Shown here piece by piece: positions 25,974-35,700 of a DNA stretch of 64,000 nucleotides; position 1 is the stretch's first letter, and every line of letters begins with the position of its first letter. The translations under genes were made by a program, and so were the position numbers. A model generated the notes under the pieces. That model saw only the letters and a program-made list of their open reading frames with translations. It was not told the DNA's origin and made no database searches. The stretch covers positions 1,981,501 to 2,045,500 of the forward strand of contig NZ_OX216966.1 of the NCBI RefSeq assembly GCF_945605565.1, given 5' to 3'. The DNA comes from Paenibacillus dendritiformis (GTDB lineage: Bacteria > Bacillota > Bacilli > Paenibacillales > Paenibacillaceae).

Positions 25974-27227
25974 ATGAACCTTGACGTGAGAGACATCGCC
26001 CGCCATCCATTCACTGGTGTCATGTGGAAGACCGTGTCCGAGGATTGCAATCTGGCATGCGACTACTGCTACTACAGCTCATGCCAGGGACGGCCCGGCC
26101 ACACGATTCAGCGGATTGACGACGATATGCTGGACACGTTCATCCGTCAATGGATGGAGCAATCGCAGGGGGTGGCCTCATTTGCCTGGCAAGGAGGGGA
26201 ACCGCTGCTCGCCGGCAAGCCCTTCTTCGAGCAGGTCGTCCGGCTGCAGGCGGCCTATGCGCCGCCGCGCACGGTGATCAGCAATGCGCTGCAGACGAAC
26301 GGCACCCTGCTCGATGCGGAGTGGGCGGCCTTTTTCAAGCAATATGCCTTCCTGATCGGCGTCAGTCTGGACGGTCCGCAGCCGATTCACGACAAGCATC
26401 GCGTCACCGGATCGGGAGCCGGCTCCTACCAAGCCGTCATGCGCGGAATCGAACATTTGCGCAAGGCAGGCGTGGACTATAATATATTGACCGTCATCCA
26501 CGAGGACAATGTGGGCGAGGCGGCCGCGCTGATGGATTTCTTCGCGGCGGAGCGGTTTACGCATGTTCAGTTCATACCGTGCATGGATTTCCGCTCTCAG
26601 AACGTGGACGCGCCCGGCATCTATACGATCACGCCGGAGCTGTACGGACAATTTCTATGTGAAGCTTTCGATAAATGGTACAACGGTGGGGAGCCGCTTT
26701 TCTCCGTCCGCATGTTCGACAATGTCCTTCAGGCCGAATTGGGCCTGGAGCCGGAAATGTGCACTCATCGCGAATCCTGCCCCTCGGCGCTCGTGCTGGA
26801 GCCGAACGGGGATGCCTATCCGTGCGATTTCTTCCTGCACGACCGCTACCGGCTCGGCAACGTCGGCACCGACCGGCTGGCCTCCTTGTCCCGCCATCCG
26901 AGCTGGCGGCAATTCCATCAGATGAAGAAGGATGTGCCGGACGCTTGCCGCGCATGCGAATATTGGCGCTACTGCCATGGCGGCTGCCCCCGCAACCGGA
27001 TCGGCCGGGACGGCTTATGGGAAGGCCATACCGACTATTTCTGCGAGAGCTACCGGATGCTGTACGCGCATGCAGGGGAGCGCATTGCCACGCTCGGCCG
27101 GAAGATCCGCCTGCAGGAGCTGCTGCGGCTCCGGGGGAGCGGCCGCCCGCTGCCCGGCCGCAATCAACCTTGCGTATGCGGCAGCGGACGCAAGTTCAAG
27201 CAATGCTGCGGGCCGCTGCTCCCATAG
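25974..27227 (+). CDS. Radical SAM/SPASM enzyme of the anaerobic sulfatase-maturase type, with SEC-C tail
   Basis: A 417-residue enzyme. The [4Fe-4S] motif CNLACDYC is at residues about 23-30, and the GGEP motif is in AWQGGEPLLAG. The SPASM-like C-terminal cysteines are in CPSALVLEPNGDAYPCDFF and ACRACEYWRYCHGGCP. These match AslB/anSME enzymes, which oxidise Cys or Ser in sulfatases to formylglycine, but I see no sulfatase gene nearby. The last residues, RNQPCVCGSGRKFKQCC, form a SEC-C zinc motif, which is not part of classical maturases. Translation starts at ATG 25974 behind AAGGGGGC. Confidence 0.88.
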   Translation: MNLDVRDIARHPFTGVMWKTVSEDCNLACDYCYYSSCQGRPGHTIQRIDDDMLDTFIRQWMEQSQGVASFAWQGGEPLLAGKPFFEQVVRLQAAYAPPRTVISNALQTNGTLLDAEWAAFFKQYAFLIGVSLDGPQPIHDKHRVTGSGAGSYQAVMRGIEHLRKAGVDYNILTVIHEDNVGEAAALMDFFAAERFTHVQFIPCMDFRSQNVDAPGIYTITPELYGQFLCEAFDKWYNGGEPLFSVRMFDNVLQAELGLEPEMCTHRESCPSALVLEPNGDAYPCDFFLHDRYRLGNVGTDRLASLSRHPSWRQFHQMKKDVPDACRACEYWRYCHGGCPRNRIGRDGLWEGHTDYFCESYRMLYAHAGERIATLGRKIRLQELLRLRGSGRPLPGRNQPCVCGSGRKFKQCCGPLLP

Positions 27228-27250
27228 CGTGCCCGCATTTTCAAGTACAA

Positions 27251-27277
27251 GAGGCGATGCCCGGATGGCATCGCCTC
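27251..27277. terminator. Shared terminator between convergent genes
   Basis: GAGGCGATGCC (27251-27261) and GGCATCGCCTC (27267-27277) form a perfect 11-bp hairpin with a 5-nt loop between two genes that face each other. The T runs are weak on both sides. Confidence 0.65.
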
Positions 27278-27286
27278 CTATGTATG

Positions 27287-27946
27287 TTACCACTTGATCC
27301 ACAAGTCGCCTTTCCAGGTGAACACCTTGCCCCAGCGCTGGTTATTCCCGTCGTAGCGAACCTCTGACACGTTCACCGTCTGCGGGGAGAGCGCGCCTGC
27401 CTTGCGGCCATTGACTTGATCATACAACGCAGTCTTCTCCGTCAGCTTCGCCTTCTGCTTCTCCTGGCTTGGGGAGATGACCCAGGCCTTGCCCTTGTAA
27501 GTGTGAAGCTGATACCAGACGAACCCGGAGTCGTCGACATCTTCATTGATTACGTTTACGGTCTGGCGGCTGAGCACTCCAAGCCGCTCGCCGTTAACTT
27601 TATCGTAGAAAACCGTTTTGTCGGGCAGGTCGATCGTCTTGTAGGAAGCGTTCGGATCCTTGAAGTAGCCGTATCCGATCCAGGTCAATGCTCTGTGCCA
27701 GGTCCGGTTGTCTTTATCCACGACCGATTCTTCAATATTGACGATCTGGGGCCCCAGTGCCCCCATCCGCTTCCCGCCCGGAAACGTGTAGAACGGGACG
27801 GACTCATCGAGATCGACTTGCTTCGTCGGCTTCCCGACCGTCCCTTGAACCGCGTGTCCCTCAGAATCCGCGGCCCATGCCGCTGTCGCCGAGAAGGCAC
27901 TTAGGGCTGAGGCCAATGCCAATATTGCCGATAATTTCTTCATCAT
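27287..27946 (-). CDS. Secreted protein of three SH3/GW-like repeats
   Basis: A 219-residue exported protein: a signal peptide (cleavage after AWA near residue 25), then three similar modules of about 55-60 residues. Each has a pattern (V/T)xFYxxxxGxRxGxLSxQTVNV followed by an aromatic-rich W...KGxxWI stretch (TVFYDKVNGERLGVLSRQTV, TALYDQVNGRKAGALSPQTV). This resembles SH3-like wall-binding repeats. The ATG at 27946 follows GAGAGGAG; an upstream in-frame start at 27964 would disrupt the signal peptide. Function and ligand are unknown. Confidence 0.7.
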   Translation of the reverse strand: MMKKLSAILALASALSAFSATAAWAADSEGHAVQGTVGKPTKQVDLDESVPFYTFPGGKRMGALGPQIVNIEESVVDKDNRTWHRALTWIGYGYFKDPNASYKTIDLPDKTVFYDKVNGERLGVLSRQTVNVINEDVDDSGFVWYQLHTYKGKAWVISPSQEKQKAKLTEKTALYDQVNGRKAGALSPQTVNVSEVRYDGNNQRWGKVFTWKGDLWIKW

Positions 27947-28109
27947 TGAATTCTCCTCTCTCATGGTTATACAATGGTATGGTTTACAGCGATGAGATAT
28001 ACGGGCCGCCGTCTATCTCACACTTGCTTGTACACTATGTAACCGTGGGCAATTCGATTTGAAACAGGGCCTTCCCGCTGGTTAAATAGTAGGAGAGGGA
28101 GGAGATTGC

Positions 28110-28688
28110 ATGAAAAAAAGATGGAAATGGCTGGGGAGAACGATTGCCTTCCTGATCTTATTCGTGATTATCGCAAGCGTTGCTGTCATATTCTATATTC
28201 GGCCGGCAGACAAGATTGGGTGGCCTGGCCACGTCGAGGTATCGATCCTCGGCAAGCTGGAGCAGATGGTGAAGAACCGTTCCTTGTCCTTGGAGCTGAA
28301 TGAGGACGAGATCAATGCGCTGGCGGTTCAAGGGATGCAGAAGACAGAGCCGTACCGATCGTATATGAAATTGTGGAAGCTGGACGGCATGCGGATTCAT
28401 CTGCAGCCGGGCGGCCTCGAGGCGCAGGTGCAGATGGAGCCGTTCCCGGGCATCCGGGCCGAAGCGAACATTCTCTATGATATGGAATGGAACCCGGAGC
28501 AGCAGACCGTGCGTGCGATTCCGCAGTCGGTGCGCATGAAGGGCTGGGAGATTCCGGAGTCGTGGCTGAACCTGAAGCCGATGGAATTCCCGATCGCGAC
28601 AGAACTGCCGGATTGGGTGAAGGTCAAGAAGTTCGACTTCTACGCCGACGGCTGGGTAATGAAGCTGGGGCTGTCCTTGACCAGGTAG
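28110..28688 (+). CDS. Membrane-anchored protein, possibly YpmS/DUF2140-like
   Basis: A 192-residue protein with an N-terminal basic stretch, a membrane anchor at about residues 10-30, and an extracytoplasmic domain. That domain contains LELNEDEINALAVQGMQ and alternating beta-type segments. The size and the 'ELNEDEINAL' phrase recall YpmS-type (DUF2140) proteins, but I could not confirm a match. ATG 28110 follows GGGAGGAGATTGC. It stands alone, with cystine symporter gene starting about 150 bp on. Confidence 0.45.
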   Translation: MKKRWKWLGRTIAFLILFVIIASVAVIFYIRPADKIGWPGHVEVSILGKLEQMVKNRSLSLELNEDEINALAVQGMQKTEPYRSYMKLWKLDGMRIHLQPGGLEAQVQMEPFPGIRAEANILYDMEWNPEQQTVRAIPQSVRMKGWEIPESWLNLKPMEFPIATELPDWVKVKKFDFYADGWVMKLGLSLTR

Positions 28689-28838
28689 ACATACCCGCGC
28701 GCCATCCAATGAAGGCGTCCTCGAATGCATCACTTGCCTGCACTGGATAACTGTTCCCGAATTGGGCAGTAATAAAAACGCAGGGGACCGGCAAACGGCT
28801 GCTCCAGCGATTTGAACCAGGACAGAGGAGTGATGTAG

Positions 28839-30233
28839 ATGACAGTCGGATGGTGGGTAGCTCTTCACGCCATCGTTATGCTCGGCCTGGTGGCGCTGCT
28901 GTACCGCATGCAGCGCAAGCATGTCTCTTTTACGAAGCGGGTATTCGCGGGTCTTGGTCTCGGAATTGTATACGGGGCAGTGCTGCAGTCGCTTCATGGC
29001 CCGAACAGCGCCATTGTGGAGCAGGCGGCCGACTGGTTCGAGATCGTCGGTGTCGGCTATGTGCGGCTGCTGCAAATGGTCATCATGCCGCTCATTATCG
29101 TATCGATCATCTCCGCCATCATTCATGTGAAGGCCAAGGCGGGGGTAGGCAAGATGAGCGCCTCCATCATCGGCATCTTGATCGGCACGACAGCCGTGGC
29201 CGCCGTTGTCGGCATCGTCACGGCCCTCGTCTTTCAGTTGTCCTCGTTCGAGATTGAAGCGGGCAAGGAGGAGATTGAGCGCGGCAATTATTTGGACAGC
29301 AAGCTGGGGGAAGTCAGCGAGATGACGCTGCCGCAGCAAATTATTGAATTCATTCCGGCCAATCCGTTCCTTGATATGACGGGAGAGCGGCGGACCTCGA
29401 CGATCGCCGTCGTCATCTTCGCGGCCTTCGTCGGCGTCGCCGCGCTTGGCGTGATGCGCAAGAAGCCGGACACAGGGGCCGCTTTCATGACCATCATCGA
29501 CGCGCTGCATGCCGTCGTCATGCGGATGGTAACGTTAGTGCTGAGGCTGACCCCTTATGGCGTGCTGACGCTGATGGCCGTCGTGGTCGCCACGACGGCG
29601 CCCTCGGAAATATGGAAGCTGGGGAAATTCGTCATCGCTTCATATGTGGCGATCGTCATCATGTTCTGTCTGCATCTGCTGCTCATGGCGCTGTCCGGCA
29701 TCTCGCCGATCCGGTATGTGACCGGGGCGCTGCCGGCGCTCGTCTTCGCGTTCACCTCCCGCACCAGCGCAGGCTCGATTCCGATCAACGTCGAGATGCA
29801 GGTCAATCGGCTCGGTGTGCCGGAGAGCTTCGCCAACTTCAGCGCCTCGTTCGGCGCCTCGATGGGGCAGAACGGCTGCGCCGGCATCTATCCGGCGATG
29901 CTGGCCGTCATGATCGCCCCGAGCGCCGGCATCGATCCGTACAACCTTGGATTTCTGCTGCAATTGGTTGCGGTCGTGGCCATCAGCTCATTCGGCGTCG
30001 CCGGGGTCGGGGGAGGAGCGACCTTCGCCGCGCTGATCGTGCTGTCCTCGATGAACTTGCCGGTCGCGCTGGCGGGACTCCTGATTAGCGTCGAGCCGCT
30101 GATTGACATGGGGCGGACGGCCTTGAACGTGAACGGCTCGATGACCGCGGGCGTCCTGTCCTCCCGCTGGCTCGGCCAATGGAACCGGAAGCGGTTCAAT
30201 GAGGAGCGCCAGCCGCATCGCGAGGACATATAG
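28839..30233 (+). CDS. tcyP: L-cystine symporter, TcyP type (DAACS family)
   Basis: A 464-residue secondary transporter of the dicarboxylate/amino-acid:cation symporter family. It closely follows the known Bacillus TcyP sequence: RMQRKHVSFTKRVFAGLGLG near the start, ELLPxNPFLDMTG-type segment, RMVTLVLRLTPYGVLTLMA, AFTSRTSAGSIPINVEMQ, ASMGQNGCAGIYPAMLA and ISSFGVAGVGGGATFAALIV. The Ser-rich SSRTSAGS and GVGGGAT loops are the substrate-binding hairpins. The length (about 463) agrees. A strong hairpin at 30301 lies after the stop. Confidence 0.87.
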   Translation: MTVGWWVALHAIVMLGLVALLYRMQRKHVSFTKRVFAGLGLGIVYGAVLQSLHGPNSAIVEQAADWFEIVGVGYVRLLQMVIMPLIIVSIISAIIHVKAKAGVGKMSASIIGILIGTTAVAAVVGIVTALVFQLSSFEIEAGKEEIERGNYLDSKLGEVSEMTLPQQIIEFIPANPFLDMTGERRTSTIAVVIFAAFVGVAALGVMRKKPDTGAAFMTIIDALHAVVMRMVTLVLRLTPYGVLTLMAVVVATTAPSEIWKLGKFVIASYVAIVIMFCLHLLLMALSGISPIRYVTGALPALVFAFTSRTSAGSIPINVEMQVNRLGVPESFANFSASFGASMGQNGCAGIYPAMLAVMIAPSAGIDPYNLGFLLQLVAVVAISSFGVAGVGGGATFAALIVLSSMNLPVALAGLLISVEPLIDMGRTALNVNGSMTAGVLSSRWLGQWNRKRFNEERQPHREDI

Positions 30234-30300
30234 CGGATGATCCCCATGGAAAATATGAACAAGCTTTCACACCTTTTTGCCCGCAAATGCGATACAATAC

Positions 30301-30333
30301 AAAGGACGCCTTCTTCGTCGGAAGGCGTCCTTT
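30301..30333. terminator. Bidirectional terminator between tcyP and the DUF1328 gene
   Basis: AAAGGACGCCTTC (30301-30313) and GAAGGCGTCCTTT (30321-30333) form a perfect 13-bp stem with a 7-nt loop. The AAA/TTT ends serve either strand. Confidence 0.8.
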
Positions 30334-30373
30334 GTTGCATTGCAGGGCAGATGCGGACTGCATGCTGCAAGGG

Positions 30374-30535
30374 CTATGGCGTTCTTCGTCCCGTGAACAG
30401 GGAGATGATGAACAGAATCAGGAACAGGAAGAACAGGATTTTGGCAATGGATGCCGCGGCCTCCACAATGCCGAAAAACCCGAATATCCCGGCTATGATC
30501 GCGATAATTAAAAAGATGACGGACCATCTTAACAT
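30374..30535 (-). CDS. DUF1328 (YtjA-like) small membrane protein
   Basis: A 53-residue, two-helix hydrophobic peptide ([19 protein letters not shown], then [19 protein letters not shown]) that fits the DUF1328 family. The ATG at 30535 follows AAAGGAG with a 7-nt gap. The frame is open further upstream, but that part has no start signal. A sigma-B-like promoter (GTTTCA-N15-GGTTAT) points to this gene, so it is probably stress-induced. Its molecular role is unknown. Confidence 0.75.
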   Translation of the reverse strand: MLRWSVIFLIIAIIAGIFGFFGIVEAAASIAKILFFLFLILFIISLFTGRRTP

Positions 30536-30622
30536 CGGTTTCCACTCCTTTGGCTGGTTAATGGGTCTGATGAATGCATGGATGCTCACCGGCCGGTGGA
30601 TCCAGTGTGAAGTTAAGGATGA

Positions 30623-30649
30623 ATAACCGGTCTCCACTTGGAATGAAAC
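30623..30649 (-). promoter_or_regulatory. Sigma-B-like promoter of the DUF1328 gene
   Basis: On the minus strand GTTTCA (30649-30644), a 15-bp spacer and GGTTAT (30628-30623). The -10 box differs by one base from GGGTAT. It is 88 bp from the start codon. Confidence 0.6.
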
Positions 30650-30663
30650 AACTAAAGATAACT

Positions 30664-30689
30664 GTTTCAGAAGCGGGGCAGACGGGTAC
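30664..30689 (+). promoter_or_regulatory. Sigma-B-like promoter of the YtxG-like gene
   Basis: GTTTCA (30664-30669), a 14-bp spacer and GGGTAC (30684-30689). The two -35 boxes of this and the divergent minus-strand promoter are 14 bp apart. The start codon is 92 bp downstream. Confidence 0.6.
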
Positions 30690-30780
30690 TAAATGGATGA
30701 TTTCATGGCAACATGCACATCCGTTTTGCAAATAGATGATTGGGTTCACATTTATACAGAGAGAGAAAGGCGGAGATGTT

Positions 30781-31389
30781 ATGCTCGTTGAAATCAGCGC
30801 GCTGATCGCGGCGCTGGCCTTTGCCGTATTGGTCGTCTTCCTGATTCAGACGCTGCGGTCGGCCAAGCAGTCGCTCGACAAGGCGTCAAGAACGCTGGAG
30901 GATGTGCAGCAGACCGTACATATGCTGAGCGGGGATCTGCAGGCGATCGCGCGGAATGCCAATCACATGACCGAGGAATTGCAGGGACAATTGAAGAAGA
31001 TTGAGCCTGTGGCCGATTCGGTCCAGAATGCCGGAGAAGCCTTGAATGAATTGACGCTGGCCGCGAAGCAAATCTCGGTCGGCTTCGTCAGCGGCGTCCG
31101 CAAAGCGGCGAGCCGCTTCGAGAAGAAGCGCCAGGACGGGCCGGCACCGGGAAGCCAGCCGGCGAACACGGTCGGCTCTTATGCGGACAGCCCGGCTCCA
31201 GGCGGACAAGCCGCTTCTCCGGTGCAGGACGGAGCGACCGGAGCAAGCGCCGCTTCCGCGCTGCCGCTCGCGCCCGCAGCCGCAGAGCACCCGCAACCGG
31301 GAGCGCCGGCGAAGCAGGGCGGGGACGATTGGAAGGCCTGGGTCGATCTCGGGATTCGCGCATGGCAGCTGTGGAGACAACGAAGCTAG
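30781..31389 (+). CDS. YtxG-like (DUF948) general stress protein
   Basis: A 202-residue protein with an N-terminal membrane helix (about residues 4-24). A long amphipathic helical region follows (DKASRTLEDVQQTVHMLSGD, then TEELQGQLKKIEPVADSVQN), then a Pro/Ala/Gly-rich low-complexity tail and a basic-aromatic end (WKAWVDLGIRAWQLWRQRS). The membrane helix and coiled-coil part match the DUF948/YtxG family, which in B. subtilis belongs to the general stress regulon. ATG 30781 follows AAAGGCGGAG. A sigma-B-like promoter precedes it, a terminator follows it, and the sigma-B regulatory operon starts just beyond. Confidence 0.75.
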   Translation: MLVEISALIAALAFAVLVVFLIQTLRSAKQSLDKASRTLEDVQQTVHMLSGDLQAIARNANHMTEELQGQLKKIEPVADSVQNAGEALNELTLAAKQISVGFVSGVRKAASRFEKKRQDGPAPGSQPANTVGSYADSPAPGGQAASPVQDGATGASAASALPLAPAAAEHPQPGAPAKQGGDDWKAWVDLGIRAWQLWRQRS

Positions 31390-31395
31390 TTATCC

Positions 31396-31428
31396 AGCCG
31401 GACTAACGGTTACGTTAGCCGGCTTTTC
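31396..31428 (+). terminator. Terminator after the YtxG-like gene
   Basis: AGCCGGACTAAC (31396-31407) and GTTAGCCGGCT (31414-31424) pair with one bulge, followed by TTTT. It separates the YtxG-like gene from the phosphatase-kinase operon. Confidence 0.75.
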
Positions 31429-31564
31429 CGATCTGAACGGGAACGCGACTGGATCCTGTACCATAAAAAGGGGTGCGAAAGCAGCATCGTTTCCGTTATA
31501 TTGGAAGGTAGAGATTTGTAAGTGTTCGGGCAGTGGAATGCTGTCGATTGAGGGGAGGAGAAGG

Positions 31565-32707
31565 ATGTTGAACGTACTTGTTGTCGACGATAATCCGACC
31601 AATGTCATGCTGATTCGGGAGATCCTTCGCAAGGCGGGCTATACGGGGGTGCAGTCTGCCGCTTCCGCGCGGGAAATGTACGAGGTGCTAGGCCTGGAAG
31701 GACCGGTAGGTCCGCTCTATGTGCCGGACATTGATCTCATTTTGCTGGATATGATGATGCCCGAGATTGACGGGCTGGAAGCGTGCCGGACCATTCAGCA
31801 GTATTCCGAGCTGCGGGATATTCCGATCATTATCGTGACGGCGATCGGAGATTCGCATATGCTGGCCGAGGCGCTGGACGCGGGAGCGGCCGACTACGTG
31901 ACGAAGCCGATTAACCGCATCGAGCTGCTCGCCCGTATCCGGCTGGCCCTCCGCTTGAAGCAGGAGAAGGACTGGCATAAGGAACGCGACCGCCATATCC
32001 GGGAGGAGCTGCGGCTCGCCGCCCGGGTGCAGACCTCGGTGCTGACGGAGCCGCTCTCCGATGAGCGGATTACGATAGATGCCCTCTATCAGCCGTCCGA
32101 GGAGCTGGCTGGAGACCTGTACGCCTGGTTCAAGCTGGGAGAAGGCCGGTACGGCATCATGATTATCGACATGATGGGGCATGGCGTCTCCTCCGCGCTG
32201 CTGTGCATGTTCATCGCCTCGGTCCTGAGGGACGCGGTGGTGCAGACCGAGCAGCCGGACATGGTGCTGAAGCGGTTGAACACGAAGTTCCACCAGCTTC
32301 ATATGAACGGGAATCTGATGCTGTATTATATGACGGCGCTCTATGTCGTCGTGGATACGAATGAACGCACGATCCAATATGCCAATGCGGGCCACCCGCC
32401 GGGAATCGTCATGATGGAGGACGGCCGGATGGTGACGCTGGAGTCGACAGGCTATCCTGTCGGCATGTTCCCCGATCTGGAAGTGGATACCCATGCGCTG
32501 AGATTCGACTCGCGGGCGAGAATCGCGCTGTATACCGATGGGCTGCTGGAATCGGCAGGGGCAACCGTGGAGAGCGCGATGGAGCGGATAGGAACGCTGC
32601 TGACGCAGGAGCAGTCCTTGAAGAGCCGAGCCTGGGACGAACTGCTCCACCCGCCGGGAGAAGAGAGCGAGGACGACAAATGCCTCGTATGGGTCGATAT
32701 TCATTAG
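31565..32707 (+). CDS. rsbY: Response regulator with PP2C (SpoIIE/RsbU-type) phosphatase, RsbY-like
   Basis: A 380-residue protein. The N-terminal receiver domain (about 1-125) has the Asp pair in VVDDNPTN and the phosphoacceptor Asp62 in LILLDMMMPEIDG. The C-terminal SpoIIE-type PP2C phosphatase (about 175-378) has LAGDLYAWF, MIIDMMGHGVSSALL, YANAGHPPGIV and ALYTDGLLES. Such phosphatases dephosphorylate RsbV and thereby free sigma-B. Control by a receiver matches RsbY of the B. cereus group. ATG 31565 follows AGGGGAGGAGAAGG. The hybrid kinase gene follows after 18 bp and sigma-B itself lies downstream. Confidence 0.85.
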   Translation: MLNVLVVDDNPTNVMLIREILRKAGYTGVQSAASAREMYEVLGLEGPVGPLYVPDIDLILLDMMMPEIDGLEACRTIQQYSELRDIPIIIVTAIGDSHMLAEALDAGAADYVTKPINRIELLARIRLALRLKQEKDWHKERDRHIREELRLAARVQTSVLTEPLSDERITIDALYQPSEELAGDLYAWFKLGEGRYGIMIIDMMGHGVSSALLCMFIASVLRDAVVQTEQPDMVLKRLNTKFHQLHMNGNLMLYYMTALYVVVDTNERTIQYANAGHPPGIVMMEDGRMVTLESTGYPVGMFPDLEVDTHALRFDSRARIALYTDGLLESAGATVESAMERIGTLLTQEQSLKSRAWDELLHPPGEESEDDKCLVWVDIH

Positions 32708-32725
32708 ACAGAGGGGGAGCAGGCG

Positions 32726-35700
32726 TTGAAGCTGCGAACGAAGCTCATCATCGGCTATGTCATGTTCATGATCATCATACTCGCATTGGGCTGGTATTCG
32801 TTTGCCCGGATGGGCGGCCTGAAGCAAGACCTGGATCATTTCTACCGGGACAGCTTCCAGAAGGTTGAACTGGCGCTGTCGACGCGGGATGATGCCAATG
32901 CGATTGCCCGTGACCTGGTGACCGAACTGCTCAATCCGGACAAAGCGGATCAGAGCGGCAGAGAAGTGCTGGATAAGGTCGACGGCTACAAGGAGCGGAT
33001 TAACCGCTCCCTGGAAGAGCTGACCCGGAAAGCGGCCAAGGCCGAGGAGAAGCAGATGGTGGAGGCGGCGCTTCACGATTGGGGCCGCTATGACCAATTC
33101 GTGACCGATGCGATTCGGTTGAGCATGGAGAACGAGTATGAGCAGGCGAACCAGATGCGCAATGAATACGGGCTTGATTATCAGAACTATTTGCTGAACA
33201 GCCTGGGCGATCTCGCCCGCTACCATGAAGCGATGATGGATGATCAGGTGACGGCCGCAACCGATACGTATGAAGCTGCCCTCACTTGGACGGCGGCCAT
33301 TATGCTGCTCGGCATTCTCGTCACCGCTGCGGTCACGCTGTGGGTCATTCCGAGCGTCACGCGCAATCTGAACACGATGTCGGTCATGATGCGGAGCCTG
33401 GCCCGCGGACGGATGCGCGTCATTCAGAAGCTGGAGCCGCATACGAATGATGAGATCGGGGAAGTCATCCACGTCTTCAAGCAGATGGCCGAGGACATCG
33501 AGAGACGGAAGCGGAGCGAGGAGCAGTTCCGCTTGGTACAGGAGGAACAAGCCTGGATGGACGCCAATATCGCTCGCGTGACGGAGCTGTTGAACGGCGC
33601 GGCGACCTTGAATCAGGTCGGGGAGACGTTCGTGAGCGAATTCGTGCCGACGCTTGGCGCGCAATACGGGGCGCTGTATATCCGGGATGACCTGAAGAAC
33701 CCGGACTGGCTTCATCTGTGCGGCGCCTATGCGGCCAACGGCAGTCTTCAGGCCGAGACGGGCTTCCGCGTCGGCGAAGGCTTGGTCGGGCAGTGCGCGC
33801 ATGACGAGAAGCCGATCTATATTCATGATGTGAAAAACAGCTCGCTGCGCATCCAGAGCGGGATATGCGACACGGCGCCGGTAGAGCTCGTTGTCTATCC
33901 GATCATTTTCGAATCTACGGTTATCGCCGTGCTGGAGCTGGCATCTGTGTCGCCGCTGGCGAAGAAGGAGCAGCAACTGCTCGAGCAGCTGGCGGACCAA
34001 CTGGGCGTCATTATCCACTCGATATCCGGACGGCTGCGGGTCGAGGAATTGCTGCGCGAGTCACAGACGCTGACGGAGGAGCTGCAGTGCCAATCCGAGG
34101 AGCTGCTGACGCAGCAAGAAGAGATGCGGCGCTCGAACGAGCATCTGGAAGCCCAGACCGAGGCGTTGAAGCGGTCGGAGGAGATGCTGCAGCGCCAGCA
34201 GGAGGAGCTGGAACACTACAATACGGAACTGATCGCGAAGACGCGCGCGCTGGAAGAGCAGATGCTGGCCACGCAGGAAAAGAACGAGGAACTGGAGGCG
34301 GCCCGCAAGGAGATGGAGCGTCAGGCGCTGCAGCTAGCGCTCGCTTCCAAGTACAAATCGGAATTCCTGGCGAACATGTCGCATGAATTGCGGACGCCGC
34401 TGAACAGTCTGCTCGTCCTGTCCCAGCTGCTCTCCGAGAACAAGGAGGGCAATCTGCAGCAGAAGCAGATCGAGTATGCGCGCACGATTCATATGTCCGG
34501 ATCGGATCTGTTGAAAATGATTGACGAGATTTTGGACTTGTCCAAAGTCGATGCGGGCAAAATGCACCTGAACTATGAAAAGGTGCATTTGTCGGAGCTG
34601 ACAGCCTATATCCGCGACAGCTTCTCCGAGATCGCTTCGCAAAAAGGCCTCCGGCTTGAAGTCCATATGGATGAGAATGTGCCGGACAGCCTGGTGACCG
34701 ACGGGCACCGGGTGATGCAGATCATCCGCAACCTGATGTCCAATGCGGTCAAATTCACGAACCGCGGAAGCGTCGCCTTCCATATCGGAATGGCGGCGGA
34801 GGAAGAGATACCGGCCCATATCCGCAAGGAGGGAATGCCTTACTTCGCGATGCGGGTGAAGGATACCGGAATCGGAATTCCGGAGGAGAAGCAGGATCTG
34901 ATCTTCGAAGCGTTCCAGCAGCTGGACGGCACGACAAGCCGGAAGTACGGCGGTGCCGGGCTGGGGTTGTCCATCAGCCGGGAACTGGCCCGTCTGCTGG
35001 GCGGAACGCTTTCGGTGGAGAGCAAGGAGGACGAGGGCAGCACCTTCACCTTCTATTTGCCGGTTCAAGCGACCAGGCAGCCGGAAGCAATGGAGGGCAG
35101 CGCCCGCCTCATCGAACAATGGAATGAGAAGGCGATGGCGTCTGCGGCGGCGGAGCCATCCGCAGCGGAGCCGGGAGAGGAGCCGCGTGACGATGAGCCG
35201 GCGGCTTCGCCCGATCGCACGTGGAAGAAGTCCCATCTGGAGTGGGACAACGCGGTGATGCATGAGGTCGCCGCAGCCGCGGAGCAGAAGCGGGAACGGG
35301 TATGCCCGCTGGAACGGAAGAAGCTGCTCATTGTGGAAGACGACGGCCCGCAGATGCAGTCGCTGATCGCGCTCATCGAGGGCGCCGATGTGGAAGTGCA
35401 TGCCGTCTCGACCGGCACGGAGGCGCTGAAGTCGCTGGCAGACACGAAGTACGACGGCATGGTGCTGGATCTGCTGCTGCCTGACATGAACGGATTCGAG
35501 CTGCTGGACAGCATGGGCGCTCATGCGGAGTTGAGCAAGGTTCCAGTCATTGTATATACGGGCAAGCTGCTGGATAAGAAGGAAGAGCTGGAGCTGAAGA
35601 AGCGCGCGCGGAGCATCATCATCAAGGATGTGAAGTCGCCGGAGCGGCTGCTTCAGGAGACGATGCTGCTGCTGAACCGGTCCGGAGAAGAGGAAGCGGG

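Noticed and set aside
28691-28838. Riboswitch upstream of the cystine symporter
   Set aside because: I compared it with S-box, T-box and c-di-GMP patterns and saw no convincing conserved core.
31430-31564. Sigma-B promoter directly before the RsbY-like gene
   Set aside because: GTTTCC followed by AGGTAG has an 11-bp spacer and a poor -10 box; a weak TGCGAA-N17-TATATT promoter is as likely.
31688-34018. Very long minus-strand open frame (776 codons) against the rsbY/rsbK genes
   Set aside because: Shadow of GC-rich codon usage in well-supported genes on the other strand.
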